Virus record (IMG/VR): IMGVR_UViG_3300036770_008625
Span: 1 to 49,424 of that record
DNA length: 49,424 nucleotides
Direction: 5' to 3' (one strand)
From: a virus
A program made the translations under genes and the position numbers. Positions 33,871-41,363 of this stretch are shown here, piece by piece (positions within the stretch are counted from its first letter, which is position 1; each line of letters opens with the position of its first letter). A model generated the notes under the pieces. That model saw only the letters and a program-made list of their open reading frames with translations, was not told the DNA's origin and did no database searches.

Positions 33871-34771
33871 CGAGTGGGACTGCCTCAAAGAGATTGTTGT
33901 TGGCACCGCTTATCAGGCCAATTGGCCTCGCAACGACCCTGTTTGGGCTGAAGAAAAACATCGAACTGTCTGGACGGAATCTAAGCCTCCGTCAGGACCT
34001 GTGCCTGATTGGATCATCCAAGAAACCGAAGAAGATCTTGCCGGCCTATGCGACATCCTCACCCAAGCCGGAGTGATTGTACATCGACCTGCCCGGATAG
34101 ACTATCAGATGTCCGATGGGTTCAGCGGATATTGCCCGAGGGATAGGGTCTTGATTGCCGGCGATATCGTAGTGGATGTGGCCATGCTGTACCCCAGCCG
34201 CAACCAAGAAATATTCGGCTTAGAATATCTGGTGTCTCACGACTTCAAATATCGAACCATGCCGCCGGATCAGGGTCTAGTATGTGACGCTGCCAACATC
34301 TGTCGACTTGACGATGTTTGGCTGTTTCTTGAAAGCCAGAGCGGAAACCGTGCAGCCTATCGATGGTTGGTAGAACAGTTCCCCCACATCCGCATATATC
34401 ACTGTGATTTTTATTCCGGTGTACACATTGATTCTACTGTGGTACCTTTGCGCGAAGGTTTGGTGATGTTGAACGCCAGTAGAGTATCGGAATACACTGT
34501 GCCAGAACCCTTGAAAAACTGGGACAAAATCTGGATACATGACTGTGTTGCCCAGGATTTTTATCAGTATCCTTACGCATCAAAATGGATTGGCATGAAT
34601 ACCTTGAGCATTTCGCCCGATACAGTGATCGTGGATGCGGCGCAGATTGATATCATACGGATGTTAGAACAGCACAGTTTCACTGTTATACCACACACTC
34701 TCCGCCACAGTCGCACATTGGGCGGGGGATTTCATTGCGTGACCCTTGATCTCTGGCGCCAAAAAGCCTAG
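33851..34771 (+). CDS. Amidinotransferase (glycine/inosamine amidinotransferase family) with apparent ACG start
   Basis: A 306-aa protein. The N-terminus KIHSYNEWDCLKEIVVG is the typical family opening. CPRDRVLIAGDIVVD, GVHIDSTVVPLREGLVMLN with the active His, and GGGFHCVTLDL with catalytic Cys296 identify the fold. It would move an amidino group from arginine to an acceptor amine. No ATG, GTG or TTG exists between the in-frame stop at 33836 and the conserved N-terminus. ACG at 33851 sits exactly where ATG should be, 6 nt after GGAG. The first usual start is GTG at 34001, which would remove about 50 conserved residues. Either ACG is used or an ATG has mutated. Confidence 0.85.
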   Translation, partial: TKIHSYNEWDCLKEIVVGTAYQANWPRNDPVWAEEKHRTVWTESKPPSGPVPDWIIQETEEDLAGLCDILTQAGVIVHRPARIDYQMSDGFSGYCPRDRVLIAGDIVVDVAMLYPSRNQEIFGLEYLVSHDFKYRTMPPDQGLVCDAANICRLDDVWLFLESQSGNRAAYRWLVEQFPHIRIYHCDFYSGVHIDSTVVPLREGLVMLNASRVSEYTVPEPLKNWDKIWIHDCVAQDFYQYPYASKWIGMNTLSISPDTVIVDAAQIDIIRMLEQHSFTVIPHTLRHSRTLGGGFHCVTLDLWRQKA

Positions 34772-34791
34772 CATCGATTAAACAAATCCTG

Positions 34792-34797
34792 TATAAT
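34792..34797 (+). promoter_or_regulatory. -10 element placed for a leaderless uvsE mRNA
   Basis: Consensus TATAAT in a 32-nt gap. The next ATG is at 34804, exactly 6 nt after the hexamer, so transcription should start on the start codon. No convincing -35 is seen. Confidence 0.6.
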
Positions 34798-34803
34798 TAA
34801 GGT

Positions 34804-35829
34804 ATGACTATACCTCGAATCGGTTTCTGTTGCAAATGGTTGTCGGATCCTTCAGAATGCGGAGGCATGAAGGTCAATGCTGCCAATCGTGAACTCAACG
34901 GCAGATCAACCACAATGCGTTGGTTGCGCGAACATCCTGAGGACGCCGAACAGCGCCAGTGGGACATCATGAACCATAACGCCGCTGCCGCCCTTAAAAT
35001 GGTGGAGACCGTGGGTGCTCTGCGTCCCGAACTGAGAATGGTGCGACTGGGGTCGGAGATGTTGCAGGGATATACCGAACCCAACTGGAAGGCCTGGTGG
35101 CAGCAGGCCGACATACAGCAGCATCTTGAGCGGATCTTCCGACCCATCGGTGATCGTGCCCGCGAGCTGGGCGTGCGGCTGGACTTCCATCCCGGACAGT
35201 TCTGCGTGCTGGCATCCGAATCGGACGGCATCGTGGAACGAAGCATAGAAGAATTTGAATACCATGCCGACATGGCGCGCTGGATGGGCTACGGATCAAC
35301 CTGGCATGATCATGGATTTGGGATCAATGTACATTTGTCGGGCAAAGGCGGTCCAGACAAGTTCCTGCGCACTCTGGGGCGTCTCAGCCCCGAGGCGCGA
35401 AACCTCATCACCATCGAAAACGACGAAATAAGTTATGGCCTTGACGTTACTCTTGCTGTGGCTGACCACGTGGCTCTTGTGTTGGACCTGCATCACCACT
35501 TCATTAAGACCGGAGAATATATTGACCCGCAAGACCCTCTTACACAGCGTGTTATTGAGTCTTGGCGTGGTGTTCGCCCTCTGTGTCATTATAGTGTTAG
35601 CCGGGAAGATATTCTTGTGGATCATGATCCCGGAGTTCGTCCAGATCTTGGAGACCTTCTTGCGCGAGGTTTTAAGAAACAGAAACTACGGGCTCATTCA
35701 GACTTTTACTGGAATCGCGCTGTGAACGACTGGGCTGCCACGTTCTCGCCTTGGTTCGACATCGAGTGCGAAAGCAAAGGTAAAAATCTCGCATCCTTTG
35801 CATTCGCTGAACAGCACGTTCTGTGTTAG
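34804..35829 (+). CDS. uvsE: UV-damage endonuclease UvsE/UvdE
   Basis: A 341-aa TIM-barrel endonuclease that nicks 5' of UV photoproducts and abasic sites to start repair. RIGFCCKW at the start, RLDFHPGQFCVLAS, WHDHGFGINVHLSG, TIENDE, LVLDLHHHFI and LRAHSDFYW carry the His, Glu and Asp metal ligands. The UV-repair role suits a phage of sunlit water. The ATG is only 6 nt after a TATAAT. Codon use changes markedly at about 35425-35690, over the metal-site strands, towards T-ending codons. It overlaps the next gene. Confidence 0.93.
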   Translation: MTIPRIGFCCKWLSDPSECGGMKVNAANRELNGRSTTMRWLREHPEDAEQRQWDIMNHNAAAALKMVETVGALRPELRMVRLGSEMLQGYTEPNWKAWWQQADIQQHLERIFRPIGDRARELGVRLDFHPGQFCVLASESDGIVERSIEEFEYHADMARWMGYGSTWHDHGFGINVHLSGKGGPDKFLRTLGRLSPEARNLITIENDEISYGLDVTLAVADHVALVLDLHHHFIKTGEYIDPQDPLTQRVIESWRGVRPLCHYSVSREDILVDHDPGVRPDLGDLLARGFKKQKLRAHSDFYWNRAVNDWAATFSPWFDIECESKGKNLASFAFAEQHVLC

Positions 35830-36113
35830 ACTTCTTCAGACCCACTTGGGAGTGGATCCGCCAGGACTGGCACACCAATCCTCTGCGTTTTGCTGTGGAA
35901 GTCACGGCCTGGGCTATCTCAATCGGCTGCAGCCTATGGATGGCGGCAACTGTGCCCACACCGCCCTTGATCCTGATCTATCCCTGGTTCATTACCGGAT
36001 GCGTGATGTATGCCTGGGCGGCTTGGACGCGCCAGAGTTTTGGCATGCTGGCCAACTACCTGCTCTTGGTCAGCATAGATACAGTGGCGTTGGCCAGGAT
36101 GTGGATGACCTGA
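35823..36113 (+). CDS. Small membrane protein with three predicted helices
   Basis: A 96-aa protein starting with GTG inside the end of the UV endonuclease gene. After an amphipathic start (LDFFRPTWEWIRQDW), three hydrophobic segments follow (VTAWAISIGCSLWMAA, LILIYPWFITGCVMYAW, MLANYLLLVSIDTVAL). Similar small membrane proteins occur in T4-like phages without known function. The next 108 nt to 36221 hold a late motif and no gene. Confidence 0.55.
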   Translation: MLDFFRPTWEWIRQDWHTNPLRFAVEVTAWAISIGCSLWMAATVPTPPLILIYPWFITGCVMYAWAAWTRQSFGMLANYLLLVSIDTVALARMWMT

Positions 36114-36187
36114 CGTCGTATCCTTAGAATGCAATCGCATTTTGCACTGTAGCATTAACCTAGCGCATTTCTTTTTGGCCCGGGCAC

Positions 36188-36194
36188 CTAAATA
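36188..36194 (+). promoter_or_regulatory. T4-like late promoter of the exported-protein operon
   Basis: CTAAATA lies 27 nt before the ATG at 36222, with TAAGGAG between. No other promoter is visible until 41.3 kb, so it probably drives all genes from 36222 to 41011. Confidence 0.6.
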
Positions 36195-36221
36195 TAGAGT
36201 CGCCTAAGGAGCTAGACAACA

Positions 36222-36818
36222 ATGATAACTAAAAAATTCTGGGCGGGCATAGCAATCTCCATCACTATGACCTCCGCCTGGGCACAAGCCATAGTGACGG
36301 AAAGCACAAGCAATTCCACTACTAGATCTACCACTGAAACCACGGTGAACTCACCTCCACCATCGGCCATAGCACCATCTATCAACTCCATGAACAACGA
36401 CCTCTGCGCCGTTGGTGTGAGTGGTGCGGCACAGACCCAGATCCTGGGCATCGCCATCGGATCTACATTCCGAGACAAGAACTGCGAGCGTCTCAAACTG
36501 GCCAAGAATCTCTATGACATGGGCATGAAAGTGGCTGCCGTGGCCACGCTGTGCCAGGACGAGCGTGTGTTTGTGGCCATGCTCAACGCGGGCACGCCTT
36601 GCCCCATCAACGGCAAGATCGGTACCGAAGCTCGCCGAGAGTGGGATCAGCGTGATCTCGCTGCCGTGGAAGGCGCCGACAAGATCGGTGATACCGGTTT
36701 TTACGCCGCCCCCATCAATATCCGTGAACAACCAGCGGACACCGCTGCACCTACCGCTGCCTGCCGGGGCTACACAGGAAAGGATCCCATAGTACTCGAC
36801 CGATTGGAATGCCAATGA
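36222..36818 (+). CDS. Secreted Cys-containing protein, unknown function
   Basis: A 198-aa protein with a clear signal peptide (MITKKFWAGIAISITMTSAWA, likely cut after AWA). A Ser/Thr-rich linker leads to a compact domain with LCAVGVSGAAQTQILGIAIG, RDKNCERLKLAKNLYDMGMK and VATLCQDERVFVAMLNAG. It has five or so Cys, suggesting periplasmic disulfides. Similar domains appear in unnamed pelagic phage proteins. It is the first gene of a late operon of exported proteins; its ATGA overlaps the next. Confidence 0.65.
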   Translation: MITKKFWAGIAISITMTSAWAQAIVTESTSNSTTRSTTETTVNSPPPSAIAPSINSMNNDLCAVGVSGAAQTQILGIAIGSTFRDKNCERLKLAKNLYDMGMKVAAVATLCQDERVFVAMLNAGTPCPINGKIGTEARREWDQRDLAAVEGADKIGDTGFYAAPINIREQPADTAAPTAACRGYTGKDPIVLDRLECQ

Positions 36819-37174
36819 AAACTGCCCTCGTAGGTCTGTGCATGATGTCTAGCATAGCCTGGGCTCAGACCCAGGAATCGGTCACCACCACCATGTTTCC
36901 TGCTGTGTGTGTGGATGCCGAAACGCTGAGCAAGACCGTGGACGAATTCAAAGAACTGCCTTTCGCTCGTGGAATCAGCAACAGTCTTGGCAATCCTGAA
37001 GCGCCGGCACGCAGCCTGGTAATCTTCGTGAATCCGGAAACACAGACCTGGACCATCGTGGAGCGTGTGGATCCCAACCGATACTGCATCATGGCCGTGG
37101 GACAGAAGTTTGAACCTGTGCCTGCAGACATCCGTGACCGAGTGGAGCAGGAAAGGTCTCGAGGTGAATCATGA
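36815..37174 (+). CDS. Small secreted protein, unknown function
   Basis: A 119-aa protein with a signal peptide (MKTALVGLCMMSSIAWA, cut before QT). The mature part has a Cys pair (VCVDAE, YCIMAVG) and mixed alpha/beta content. It ends RDRVEQERSRGES, charged and helical. ATG 36815 is favoured by the ATGA overlap; an ATG six nt upstream is equally in frame. It overlaps the next gene by ATGA. Confidence 0.6.
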   Translation: MKTALVGLCMMSSIAWAQTQESVTTTMFPAVCVDAETLSKTVDEFKELPFARGISNSLGNPEAPARSLVIFVNPETQTWTIVERVDPNRYCIMAVGQKFEPVPADIRDRVEQERSRGES

Positions 37175-39411
37175 AAGCATGGTTAGCCGCGCTCATGGTC
37201 GTGGCCTCCACGGCCTGGGCTGATACCACTGCCAATCTCATAACCAATCAACCCGGAGTTTCTGGCACATGCGTTTGGACTGGTATCGGTGGCTACAGCC
37301 AACTGGGCGGACAACATCCTATCACCTTGTGGGGCTGCTGTACTTCCTATTCAGGATCAGCACCGTTCTTGGACACCAGCACCGGCAGCCCCAATGGTCA
37401 GTCAGGACAGATCATCTGGAGCTATGGTCAGGCCACTGTACAGCAAATCATAGCCGTTAACCAAGCCCTGGCTGCAGTGGGTGCAGGCGTGCAGATCTCG
37501 GGCTACAACTGGGGCTATGAAGTCAGGAACATGAACGGAGACGATCGTCAGAGCAGTGTAGACACGCTCACAGCCACCACCTTCATGACCGATTCAGCGG
37601 GTGCTATCATACTGAGCGACACCAGAGTGTACAACACCAAGACCGAGTGGAACTGGTACGGCGGTACAGTCTCAGCAGCTTCGCCTATAGATCTTGCTTC
37701 GGCTGGCAATCTTGGTATCAGGTTCACATCCATGGATTCCGGTTTCTGGGGCGGATATTATGGTCCACAGGTGCGCAACGTGGACCTCAGCCTCAACTAC
37801 ACAGCCTCTCCAGTAGATCCTTGTGTAGCGGATCCACAGAGTTCGCCCACCTGTGCAGGCTATCGCACCTACTACAACATGACTGACGATGGGTTCGCAC
37901 AGGTCAATTTGCCGTTTGCTTTTCCGTTCTATGGGCAAGTGTTTACCACATCTTACATGTATACCAACGGCGTAGTAGGTTTCCTCAACAACAACTGGGG
38001 GTTCTGCTGCGACGGTACCGATCTCGATGGTCAGGTGTACGCAGCCAATTCGCCTTGGCGTTATGCCATCTATGCCTTGAACACTGACCTCTATCCCGGA
38101 GCCAATAGCCAGTTCTATACCCAGCAAACCAACAATGGCACCGGCATCAAGTACACCTGGCAAGACGTGGTTGAGATTGGTACCACAAACACAAACACCT
38201 TCCATGTAGAAATCAGAGACACCGGGTTCATCGGCATCACCTATGATCAGATCAACCTCTCAGACTATCGCCAACCCTTGATAGGCATAGCAGGCGACAT
38301 CAGTCAGGGTCAATACGACCAGAAATTCTACAACACAGCGATCAATCTCGCCCAGATCAATCTTACCACGCCAGCAAGTTCTGGTTGGAGGTATGAATTC
38401 AGCGGCACAGAGATCACGGATGTATGCGCCTTGGATCCCTTGTGGAACACTGCCTGTGCAGGTTATGCACAGGCCTACTTCAACCAGCAATGTTCAATAT
38501 CAGCACTGTATGACAGCACCTGTCCGGGATATGCACAGGCCTATCATGATCAACAGTGCTCGATCAACGCTTTGTACGCCACCACCTGCACTGGCTATGC
38601 CCAGGCCTACTATGACCAGCAGTGTGCGGCCAATCCCTTGTATGATTCCGCATGCCCGGGCTACCAGCAAGCCTACTTCGATCAGCAGTGTGGGCTGGAT
38701 CCTTTTTACGATACCGCCTGTCCCGGATATGCCCAGGCCTACTATGACCAGCAGTGTGCGGCCAATCCCTTGTATGATTCTGGTTGCGACAACTACGACA
38801 TCGTATATGAAGCCACGCAGCCGCCCGCGCAAGAAGATACTACCACCGTTGTGGCACAGGCTGATACCGCCGCTTCCTCATCCTCGGCATCAGAACCCAC
38901 TGCTGCCACTAGCCCAACATCGCCCACGTCTGTGAGTCCGGCTGCCGTGGTCAGCACCGTGAGGCCTATCGCACCAGCGGCCGCTCCGGCACCATCCGGT
39001 CGCGCACAGTCCACAGAAAATGCTCGCCAAGAAACACGGGCCGCAGAGCAGAAACAAGAACAAAAGAAAACTGACCGTGCTGTAGCCCGTGCAGTGCCGC
39101 GGGGAACTACCGGCCAGGCCGCTCAAAAGGCTGCGGCCGACAAGGCCGAAGAAGCAGTGGCTGATGCTGCCGCTGCTACTACCATAGAAGCGCAACAGGC
39201 AGCACAGAGCCTGGTGCTGGGGCTCATGGGCTACAATCCTGCGTTCTCTGCTTACCAGAACAGCATCGTGCCCGACACCAATGCTGCTGTGATGGCTCGG
39301 CAGTACAATCAACCCACCGTGGACAATCGCCGGGCCTTGCGCGGCCTGTCGGGTGCCAGCGATAGCATGCACCAGGACATGGTGGATCAACAATACGGGA
39401 GGATGCCATAA
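37171..39411 (+). CDS. Large secreted adhesin-like protein with 22-aa Cys repeats
   Basis: A 746-aa protein with a signal peptide (MKAWLAALMVVASTAWA). Residues 20-215 are a beta-rich Trp/Tyr/Gly domain with SGYNWGYEVRNMNGD. Residues 245-410 resemble a nidogen-type extracellular domain (LPFAFPFYGQVFTTSYMYTN, VEIRDTGFIGITYDQINLS). Residues 419-550 are six 22-residue repeats of the form C..NPLYDS.CPGYAQAYYDQQ. A Ser/Thr/Pro linker and an Ala/Lys/Glu-rich helical C-terminal region follow. The signal peptide makes it unlikely to be an ordinary virion fibre, which is assembled in the cytoplasm; it may act in the envelope during late infection or at lysis. Confidence 0.7.
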   Translation: MKAWLAALMVVASTAWADTTANLITNQPGVSGTCVWTGIGGYSQLGGQHPITLWGCCTSYSGSAPFLDTSTGSPNGQSGQIIWSYGQATVQQIIAVNQALAAVGAGVQISGYNWGYEVRNMNGDDRQSSVDTLTATTFMTDSAGAIILSDTRVYNTKTEWNWYGGTVSAASPIDLASAGNLGIRFTSMDSGFWGGYYGPQVRNVDLSLNYTASPVDPCVADPQSSPTCAGYRTYYNMTDDGFAQVNLPFAFPFYGQVFTTSYMYTNGVVGFLNNNWGFCCDGTDLDGQVYAANSPWRYAIYALNTDLYPGANSQFYTQQTNNGTGIKYTWQDVVEIGTTNTNTFHVEIRDTGFIGITYDQINLSDYRQPLIGIAGDISQGQYDQKFYNTAINLAQINLTTPASSGWRYEFSGTEITDVCALDPLWNTACAGYAQAYFNQQCSISALYDSTCPGYAQAYHDQQCSINALYATTCTGYAQAYYDQQCAANPLYDSACPGYQQAYFDQQCGLDPFYDTACPGYAQAYYDQQCAANPLYDSGCDNYDIVYEATQPPAQEDTTTVVAQADTAASSSSASEPTAATSPTSPTSVSPAAVVSTVRPIAPAAAPAPSGRAQSTENARQETRAAEQKQEQKKTDRAVARAVPRGTTGQAAQKAAADKAEEAVADAAAATTIEAQQAAQSLVLGLMGYNPAFSAYQNSIVPDTNAAVMARQYNQPTVDNRRALRGLSGASDSMHQDMVDQQYGRMP
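38425..38820 (+). repeat. Six tandem 66-bp coding repeats
   Basis: Six exact-length units of 66 bp, each encoding 22 aa beginning with Cys and holding a second Cys at position 11, with the core GYAQAYxDQQ. A 53-bp stretch is identical between units 3-4 (38596-38648) and units 5-6 (38728-38780), 132 bp apart, which points to recent two-unit duplication or gene conversion. Unit 6 is decayed (CDNYDIVYEATQ). Confidence 0.92.
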
Positions 39412-39578
39412 TGAGTTGGTTCCGAAGAGCGCCACATGCGAAAGAACAGCCCCGACTGAGACCACATCATGCTGTGAACGATGAGCTACGTCGCGAAGTG
39501 GAAGAAAATCGCCTGCGCTTAGAAGAACATCGTCGACAGCAACAAGAAAAGGAAAGCCAAGATGGAAAACTTCATTGA
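39411..39578 (+). CDS. Small charged helical protein (55 aa)
   Basis: Starts on the stop of the adhesin-like gene (TAATG). It encodes 55 aa, almost entirely Arg, Glu, His and Gln (ELRREVEENRLRLEEHRRQQ), a likely single coiled-coil helix. No signal peptide. GGAGG lies 7 nt upstream. It may bind a partner membrane protein in the same operon. The function is unknown. Confidence 0.5.
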   Translation: MSWFRRAPHAKEQPRLRPHHAVNDELRREVEENRLRLEEHRRQQQEKESQDGKLH

Positions 39579-39753
39579 CGACAACGTGGCCTATCACAGG
39601 CTCAAACCCACCTGCACCTGCGGTTGTGCCAAGCACTGTGGACTGAGTTGCATGACCGACGGCTGTGATTGTTTTGAGTGCGCCTGTGCTATGTGCAAGG
39701 ATCCGCTGTTGTTTGCTGGTCTGGACATCGAACGGTATGGCATGAGAGACTGA
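39562..39753 (+). CDS. Cys-rich metal-binding micro-protein (63 aa)
   Basis: The stretch CTCGCAKHCGLSCMTDGCDC, continuing FECACAMC, contains ten Cys and a His within 30 residues (about 18-46). This is zinc-ribbon-like or metallothionein-like, and no signal peptide is present, so it is probably a cytoplasmic Zn binder. The ATG has AAGGA 10 nt upstream and overlaps both neighbours. No known family is recognised. Confidence 0.6.
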   Translation: MENFIDDNVAYHRLKPTCTCGCAKHCGLSCMTDGCDCFECACAMCKDPLLFAGLDIERYGMRD

Positions 39754-39863
39754 TGGCACCCTATGTGTTTTCATTCATGATAGATGCTGCCAGTTTGGCC
39801 CTGGGTATGGTGCTGGGTGCAGTAGGCGCCCTGGCCATGATATTAGTGATAAAGAATTTTTAA
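39753..39863 (+). CDS. Membrane micropeptide (36 aa)
   Basis: Starts on the preceding stop (TGATG). One membrane helix with Gly-zipper-like spacing (ASLALGMVLGAVGALAMILV) and a short basic tail, IKNF. Such helices can pack into oligomers, as in small pinholins, but this is inference from composition and operon position. Confidence 0.5.
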   Translation: MAPYVFSFMIDAASLALGMVLGAVGALAMILVIKNF

Positions 39864-39876
39864 GGAGCAGAAGAAA

Positions 39877-40332
39877 ATGTCAAAAAACATCGACGAACAA
39901 GTGGACAAATTAGAAGCCGCTGTCGATCCCAACACCGTGATCTCCATCGGCGGCTATAATTTCACGCCTGCCAAACTCATGATCGCGGGTGGTATCCTGT
40001 CATCGGTATTAGGCGGTTTGTATGGTGCGTTTGAAGTGTACAAAGATTATCAAAGCATGAAGGAGGCCATCCAGACCTATGTGGCTCCTGACCTGTCAGA
40101 GATCAATCAAAAGATCGCTGTGCTGGAACAGAACTCAGAAAAAAGCACAGAGTATGTGCGAGACATCAACACGAACCTCAAACAGGACATCCGCAGGATC
40201 GAAAAGATCGTAGAGCAGGTAGAGCGTGATAGCAAGATAGCTCAGCGTGAAACTGACAAGGACGTGCGCGAACTGCGCAAGGAAGTGGACGACAAGATCA
40301 AAAAAGCCCTAGATAACCCTTTGAGCCAGTGA
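39877..40332 (+). CDS. Membrane protein with long C-terminal coiled coil
   Basis: A 151-aa protein. A single membrane segment (residues 32-52, KLMIAGGILSSVLGGLYGAF) follows a 30-residue N-terminus, and residues 60-145 form a continuous charged coiled coil (EINQKIAVLEQNSEKSTEYV, then KQDIRRIEKIVEQVERD). AAGGAG lies 9 nt before the ATG. The coiled coil plus the lipoprotein encoded next recalls an i-spanin/o-spanin pair that joins inner and outer membranes at lysis. That role is a hypothesis based on topology and order. Confidence 0.6.
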   Translation: MSKNIDEQVDKLEAAVDPNTVISIGGYNFTPAKLMIAGGILSSVLGGLYGAFEVYKDYQSMKEAIQTYVAPDLSEINQKIAVLEQNSEKSTEYVRDINTNLKQDIRRIEKIVEQVERDSKIAQRETDKDVRELRKEVDDKIKKALDNPLSQ

Positions 40333-40340
40333 GGTTAAGT

Positions 40341-40580
40341 ATGCGTATGAAATCAATCTTGGCAGTGTCAATGAGTTTAGTGTTAGTGGGCTGTGGTCAG
40401 CAGTTTCGATATCCCTGCCAAGACCCCACCAACTGGGACAACGCCGAGTGCAAACGGCCTATCTGTGAAGTAAATCGAGACTGTCCAGATCTAATCTTCA
40501 AAGAAAATCCCAATATTAAATTGCCGGCAGCTCTACCACCACCGAGCCCAGTGCCGCCCTCTAAAGGAGAATGTAAATGA
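40341..40580 (+). CDS. Small lipoprotein, possible o-spanin
   Basis: A 79-aa protein with a lipoprotein signal (MRMKSILAVSMSLVLVGC; lipobox LVGC). The mature part of about 62 residues holds five further Cys and a Pro-rich end (PAALPPPSPVPPSKGEC). It directly follows the membrane coiled-coil gene. Short, Pro-rich lipoproteins next to such genes are typical of outer-membrane spanins. The ATG at 40341 is chosen over an upstream GTG because it gives a standard signal peptide. Confidence 0.65.
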   Translation: MRMKSILAVSMSLVLVGCGQQFRYPCQDPTNWDNAECKRPICEVNRDCPDLIFKENPNIKLPAALPPPSPVPPSKGECK

Positions 40581-41011
40581 TCCAGTTCCTTAAGGAGCTA
40601 AAGGCTTTGTTCAAGAGCGATAAACCTGCTCGTCCTCGTTATACCGAAGAAGAACTCATGATACGTTTGAAATTCTTCATTGGCATCTGCCTCGCCTTGA
40701 CCTTGATTGGCATCGTGTTCGTAGTGCTGTACTCTATCATCTTTGTCACTCAGCCTCTGAATGCCATGAGCCCCATCGATGCCAAGTTCTTTGAATTGAT
40801 CATCCCCATCGCTACGTTCCTCACAGGTACGCTGAGTGGTATCATGCTGGCCGGCACAGGTAAAGACGCGGCTATGACTGGTATCAACCTGGCCAACGCT
40901 GCTAACAATGCATCCAAAGCGGCTGCATCTCCGGTATCGGCACCAAAGCCGCTACCTCCACCGCCACCTCCACCGCCACCTGCTGCTCCACCGCCACCAC
41001 CGATGTTCTAG
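40577..41011 (+). CDS. Membrane protein with poly-proline tail, holin candidate
   Basis: A 144-aa protein. Two membrane segments (FFIGICLALTLIGIVFVVLY at about residues 32-55 and FELIIPIATFLTGTLSGIML at about 72-92) follow a charged N-terminus. An Ala/Asn helix and a cytoplasmic or periplasmic tail with runs of nine and five prolines (PKPLPPPPPPPPPAAPPPPP) end it. ATGA overlap with the lipoprotein gene places it in a possible lysis or envelope cassette. Holin activity is suggested only by topology and position. Confidence 0.6.
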   Translation: MIQFLKELKALFKSDKPARPRYTEEELMIRLKFFIGICLALTLIGIVFVVLYSIIFVTQPLNAMSPIDAKFFELIIPIATFLTGTLSGIMLAGTGKDAAMTGINLANAANNASKAAASPVSAPKPLPPPPPPPPPAAPPPPPMF

Positions 41012-41263
41012 TTATTTTTTAACAGGTTTTTTAGCAGTGGGTTTTTTGCCTGCTGGTTTCTTGGCAGCGACCTTTTTTGCTGCAGTTTTGACCTTGACGA
41101 TGTCTGCAGCAATACCGGTTTTGGCAGTGGACACTGCTACTTTGATGTCTTCGAGATTGACTTCACCATCTTGATTGATGTCCAGATTTTTCTTGCCTGC
41201 AGAAACATTGTAGTACACAATGGCGCCAATCACGACCACGGCTGCTATGATTAAAAGTTCCAT
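41012..41263 (-). CDS. Membrane-anchored EF-hand protein with Lys/Ala tail
   Basis: An 83-aa protein. One N-terminal membrane helix (LLIIAAVVVIGAIVYY) is followed by a complete EF-hand loop (DINQDGEVNLED, with Asp at 1, 3 and 5 and a terminal Glu/Asp), probably binding calcium. A Lys/Ala/Pro tail (KKVAAKKPAGKKPTAKKPVK) resembles histone-like DNA-binding tails. Its stop abuts the stop of the rightward operon. AAAGGAG lies 6 nt before the ATG at 41263. A late motif (41288-41294) drives it leftward. The function is unknown; a calcium-sensing membrane-DNA link is a guess. Confidence 0.65.
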   Translation of the reverse strand: MELLIIAAVVVIGAIVYYNVSAGKKNLDINQDGEVNLEDIKVAVSTAKTGIAADIVKVKTAAKKVAAKKPAGKKPTAKKPVKK

Positions 41264-41287
41264 CAACGACTCCTTTAAGTAGGTATA

Positions 41288-41294
41288 TATTTAC
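41288..41294 (-). promoter_or_regulatory. T4-like late promoter motif, leftward
   Basis: GTAAATA on the minus strand, 24 nt before the ATG of the EF-hand gene, back to back with the isocitrate lyase promoter region. Confidence 0.5.
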
Positions 41295-41304
41295 CAGCTC
41301 AATA

Positions 41305-41335
41305 TTGCCACTGACGTTTTGCAGCGCAATAAATA
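41305..41335 (+). promoter_or_regulatory. Promoter region of isocitrate lyase
   Basis: TTGCCA (41305-41310), a 17-bp spacer and AATAAA (41328-41333) could be a sigma70-like promoter. The same -10 reads AATAAATA (41328-41335), a late-type motif. GGAG and the ATG at 41364 follow. Confidence 0.55.
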
Positions 41336-41363
41336 TCTTACATAACTGATTTTGGAGATTGCA

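Noticed and set aside
34001-34771. Shorter amidinotransferase starting at GTG 34001
   Set aside because: It would drop the conserved KIHSYNEWDCLKEIVVG opening, and the reading frame clearly continues upstream to 33839 with family-typical sequence.
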